From: Deltaproteobacteria bacterium
Lineage (GTDB): Bacteria; Desulfobacterota; Desulfobacteria; Desulfobacterales; JAFDCJ01
DNA length: 8,138 nt
Assembly: GCA_019310665.1 (NCBI GenBank)
Contig: JAFDDW010000060.1
Coordinates: 1 to 8,138 of the forward strand
Reading direction: 5' to 3'
Shown one piece after another: positions 5,865-8,138 of this stretch (position 1 is the first letter of the stretch; every line of letters starts with the position of its first letter). The position numbers and the translations under genes are program-made. The notes beneath the pieces are model-generated. The model worked only from the letters and a program-made list of their open reading frames with translations. It was not told the origin of the DNA and ran no database searches.

Positions 5865-6785
5865 ATGGTTTTTCTGCAAACCCTGGTTAACGCCTTGCAG
5901 TGGGGTAGTTTTTACGCCTTAATTGCGCTGGGCTATTCGATGGTTTACAGCATTTTGATGCTCTTTAACTTTGCCCACGGGGACATCTTTATGGTCGGGG
6001 CCTATATCGGCTTCGGTGTTTCAAGCGCCCTGCTTGCACTGACTGCTACAGGCTCCCTTGCGCTGCCCGGCTGGTTGATTCTCGTGTTGACCATCATTTT
6101 TTCCATGTTCCTGACATCCTTTGTGGGCATCATCGTCGAACGTGTGGGTTACCGGCCTTTGCGCGAAGCCCCGCGGGCTTCTGCTGCCATCACGGGGCTG
6201 ATGATCGGGATCATATTGGAAACCGGCAACCTGGCCCTGCTGGGTGCCGAACGGGTTGCGTTTCCCTCTTTAATCGCAACCACTACCTACCATCTCGGCG
6301 GCGTGATTGTGACCAATAAAAAAATCATGATCGTTCTGGTCTCCATTTCCCTGGCATTTGCCTTACACCAGTTTATCCGTAGAACTCGCTATGGCATGGC
6401 GATGCGGGCCATGGCATTTGACTATGCAGTTGTACCGCTGATGGGGGTGCCGTTAAACCGAATGGCTTCGCTCACATTTGCGATTGGATCGGCATTGGCT
6501 GCTGCGGCCGGTATCCTGTTCGGGGTAGCCTATCCGGTGCTGGATCCCTATATGGGAATTCTCATTGGCTGGAAGGCATTTGTGGCCGCCATCTTAGGGG
6601 GCAGGGGTTCTGTAGTGGGCGCCACCCTGGCAGGTTTTTTACTGGGATTTATCGAGATGTTTGTGCCGATGGTCTTTCCATCGACCTTCCGCGATTTTAT
6701 TGCCTACTCCATTGTCCTGCTGATTCTGGTTTTCAGGCCCCATGGTTTTTTTGGCGAAGCTTACAGTGCCCGTTTGAGGCTCTAA
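5865..6785 (+). CDS. livH: ABC transporter permease, LivH type
   Basis: One of two inner-membrane permease subunits of a branched-chain amino-acid-type importer; it would pair with LivM and be driven by LivG/LivF ATPases. The 306-residue length is typical. Family signatures are LGYSMVYSILMLFNFAHGD (22-40) followed by MVGAY, VERVGYRPLR (91-100), the cytoplasmic coupling region RYGMAMRAMAFDYAVVPLMG (175-194), and KAFVAAILGGRGSVVGA (237-253). The hydrophobic profile suggests about eight membrane helices. AAGGAG (5852-5857) is 7 nt before the ATG. It follows livK after the terminator and is itself followed by an unusually wide gap before livM. The assignment to the permease family is secure; substrate is not. 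Confidence 0.93.
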   Translation: MVFLQTLVNALQWGSFYALIALGYSMVYSILMLFNFAHGDIFMVGAYIGFGVSSALLALTATGSLALPGWLILVLTIIFSMFLTSFVGIIVERVGYRPLREAPRASAAITGLMIGIILETGNLALLGAERVAFPSLIATTTYHLGGVIVTNKKIMIVLVSISLAFALHQFIRRTRYGMAMRAMAFDYAVVPLMGVPLNRMASLTFAIGSALAAAAGILFGVAYPVLDPYMGILIGWKAFVAAILGGRGSVVGATLAGFLLGFIEMFVPMVFPSTFRDFIAYSIVLLILVFRPHGFFGEAYSARLRL

Positions 6786-6863
6786 CCAAGGCTTCTTCCA
6801 AGACCGTGCTTTTAATTAGTGACGCCGGTTGGCGCAGCGAGTGTGCCACTAAAACAATATTAT

Positions 6864-6935
6864 AGGTTTCAGGTGTCAGGTTTCGGGTGTCAGGTTTCAA
6901 AGGTGCTAAGCCCTGACACCCGACACCTGACACCT
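6864..6935. repeat. long imperfect palindrome built of heptamer repeats
   Basis: The left side reads as five heptamers: AGGTTTC, AGGTGTC, AGGTTTC, GGGTGTC, AGGTTTC (6864-6898). The right side holds CCTGACA, CCCGACA, CCTGACA, CC (6912-6934). Positions 6872-6894 and 6912-6934 are reverse complements over 23 bp with a single mismatch, extended by one A-T pair (6871/6935), around a 17-nt loop. The transcript of a livH-livM mRNA would carry a very stable hairpin here. No U-run follows, so it is more like a repeat element, attenuator or mRNA-stabilising stem than an intrinsic terminator. Confidence 0.85.
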
Positions 6936-7070
6936 TCAGTTTCTTACTACATGTTGTCAGATAAAGGCCACTAAGGGCCTAATCGAGTGTTACTCAATCA
7001 GACAGCAATAGGATCCAAGGTTATTCTTTTTTAGTCGGTTGCAGGTAAAAGCGGATATCAATTGAGATTC

Positions 7071-7092
7071 GAGGACTTGATGAGGACTTGAT
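7071..7092 (+). repeat. tandem 11-bp duplication carrying the livM ribosome-binding site
   Basis: GAGGACTTGAT occurs twice back to back (7071-7081 and 7082-7092), exactly abutting the livM ATG. Each copy brings a GAGGA Shine-Dalgarno core; the second is 6 nt before ATG 7093. The junction creates an ATG at 7080 that opens ATG-AGG-ACT-TGA, ending 1 nt before livM. This short leader frame has its own GAGGA 4 nt upstream. Confidence 0.85.
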
Positions 7093-8138
7093 ATGGATGT
7101 AACAAGTGACACGTGGTCAGCCTATAAAAAATCGCTGGCGAGCAGATGGCGGGCTTTCAGCTCCGGGGTTCCCCTGCTCGGGTGGCTTTTAGGTGCCCTG
7201 GTAGCGGTCGTGCTGGAACAGCTAGTCGGTAACCCGCTGGCCTGGGCAATGTGGTTGCCGAAAGTGCCTGTGCTTTTTGGATTTGTCATCATGCTCAAAA
7301 AGCCTTTGCTAGTTCCCAGCGCGATGGCCTATGTGCTGCTGATTTATATTTTGCCGATCGGCGTGATTGCGCGCTTGACCGCTGCGTCAATGAACAGGGT
7401 GGCGCAGAAACTTTTCGATACCAGGATGATCGTTTCGGTCCTTGTTCACATCCTGATGTTTTACGTGATTCTTCATATCTGGTGCGCGATGAGTGATTAC
7501 CGCCTGCTGGTGCTCAAGCTGATGCTGATCGCTGTGATTCTCACCCTGAGTTTAAATGTCATCAACGGCTATATGGGTGAGTTTTCCTGTTCGCACCCGG
7601 GATTCATGGCCCTGGGTGCGTACGCGGCGTCATCGTTCACGGTGCTGTTATTTACCAATGATCGGCTCTTTGGCGAGGCCTTGCTGCCCCCGGTCATCGG
7701 ACCTTTCTTTTTTCCGATTGCCCTGATTATAGGGGGACTGGTCGCTGCCCTGGGTGCCCTGGTGGTGGCCATTCCATCGTTTAGGACCCGGGGGGATTAT
7801 CTGGCCATTATCTCTTTGGCATTTATGTTTATTGTCAAAAGTTTAATTGAAAATTTAGAGGTGGTTGGCGGGCCCCGCGGATTGGGCAATCAGCCGGATT
7901 GGGCCAATCTGCCCGTGGTGTTCACAACTACCGTGCTGTGTATCTGGATCATTAATAATTTTGTGCGGTCCACAATTGGCAAGGCCCTGAATGCGGTACG
8001 TGACAACGAAATGGCCGCGGATGCCATGACTGTCAATACCCGACGAACCAAAATGCTGGCCTTTTTGTTCGCTGCTTTCTGGGCCGGTGTGGCCGGCGCG
8101 CTGTTCGCCCACGTGCTGCGCTATGTCAATCCTGCAAC
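7093..8138 (+). CDS. livM: ABC transporter permease, LivM type, cut by window edge
   Basis: The second permease subunit of the importer. The frame is open from ATG 7093 to the right edge, 348 codons, without a stop. The conserved permease part begins near residue 140: LSLNVINGYMGEFSCSHPGFMALGAY (152-177) corresponds to the usual GYxGxxSxGHxxFxxxGAY segment. RTRGDYLAIISLAF (231-244), VVGGPRGLG (257-265) and the coupling region GKALNAVRDNEMAADAM (296-312) follow, then the last visible helices. Before it lies an N-terminal part of about 135 residues with a basic, soluble first 25 residues and three or four hydrophobic segments (about 27-45, 57-98, 112-131). Extended LivM N-termini are known, for example in Escherichia coli. 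The start is backed by GAGGA 6 nt upstream. Identity is secure; the C-terminus is not visible. Confidence 0.9.
   Translation, partial: MDVTSDTWSAYKKSLASRWRAFSSGVPLLGWLLGALVAVVLEQLVGNPLAWAMWLPKVPVLFGFVIMLKKPLLVPSAMAYVLLIYILPIGVIARLTAASMNRVAQKLFDTRMIVSVLVHILMFYVILHIWCAMSDYRLLVLKLMLIAVILTLSLNVINGYMGEFSCSHPGFMALGAYAASSFTVLLFTNDRLFGEALLPPVIGPFFFPIALIIGGLVAALGALVVAIPSFRTRGDYLAIISLAFMFIVKSLIENLEVVGGPRGLGNQPDWANLPVVFTTTVLCIWIINNFVRSTIGKALNAVRDNEMAADAMTVNTRRTKMLAFLFAAFWAGVAGALFAHVLRYVNPA

Larger units (their letters stand above)
6786..7092. other. livH-livM intergenic gap without a gene
   Basis: A 307-bp stretch with no supported coding frame. Its main content is the heptamer palindrome (6864-6935) and, at the right end, the duplicated livM ribosome-binding site. 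There are smaller possible hairpins such as AGGCC/GGCCT (6966-6980) and GAGT/ACTC (6985-6995), too short to rely on. No convincing terminator or promoter was seen, so livM may be read from livH or from an unrecognised promoter here. Confidence 0.6.

Noticed and set aside
6864..6935. CRISPR array or insertion-sequence ends
   Set aside because: The units are 7 bases without spacers, there is no transposase nearby and no target-site duplication is evident at the palindrome flanks.
7251..7496. A plus-strand open frame of 81 codons inside livM
   Set aside because: It is out of frame with the continuous livM frame, which carries the conserved permease motifs.
1..8138. tRNA or rRNA genes and phage or toxin-antitoxin genes
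   Set aside because: No cloverleaf-type pattern, rRNA segment or matching small gene pair could be recognised in any gap.

Overview
This is an ordinary housekeeping region of about 8.1 kb. It holds two metabolic blocks that diverge from one regulatory gap. The split glycine decarboxylase (separate GcvPA and GcvPB chains), clear Shine-Dalgarno sites, an ABC binding protein with a lipoprotein signal, and intergenic gaps filled with 7-base-period repeats suggest a Gram-negative, anaerobic-type bacterium. Desulfobacterota (former Deltaproteobacteria) would fit. This placement is inference from gene style; no phylogenetic marker is present.

Left block, minus strand, in transcription order: an Lrp/AsnC-type regulator (4304-3858), gcvH (3704-3306), gcvPA (3300-1972), gcvPB (1822-365), then the start of an unidentified protein that runs off the left edge (160-1). 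GcvH carries the lipoyl arm, and GcvPA plus GcvPB form the PLP-dependent P-protein of the glycine cleavage system. The T-protein (gcvT) and the L-protein (lipoamide dehydrogenase) are not in the window.

Right block, plus strand: a branched-chain amino-acid-type ABC importer in the order livK (lipoprotein binding protein, 4572-5750), a rho-independent terminator, livH (permease, 5865-6785), a 307-bp gap containing a long imperfect palindrome built of heptamers, and livM (permease, from 7093). LivM has an extended N-terminus and is cut by the right edge. The two ATPases (LivG, LivF) would be expected beyond it.

The 267-bp gap between the regulator and livK is the likely control hub. It contains a plausible promoter for the regulator with a 15-bp dyad at the predicted transcription start, and a second 15-bp dyad nearer livK. 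An amino-acid-responsive regulator between an amino-acid importer and the glycine cleavage genes could coordinate uptake and catabolism; this is inference.

No convincing new biological system was found. The observations most worth a second look are the heptamer-period repeats that recur, with different units, in four gaps; the long hairpin between livH and livM; the exact 11-bp duplication of the livM ribosome-binding site; and the dyads next to the regulator.
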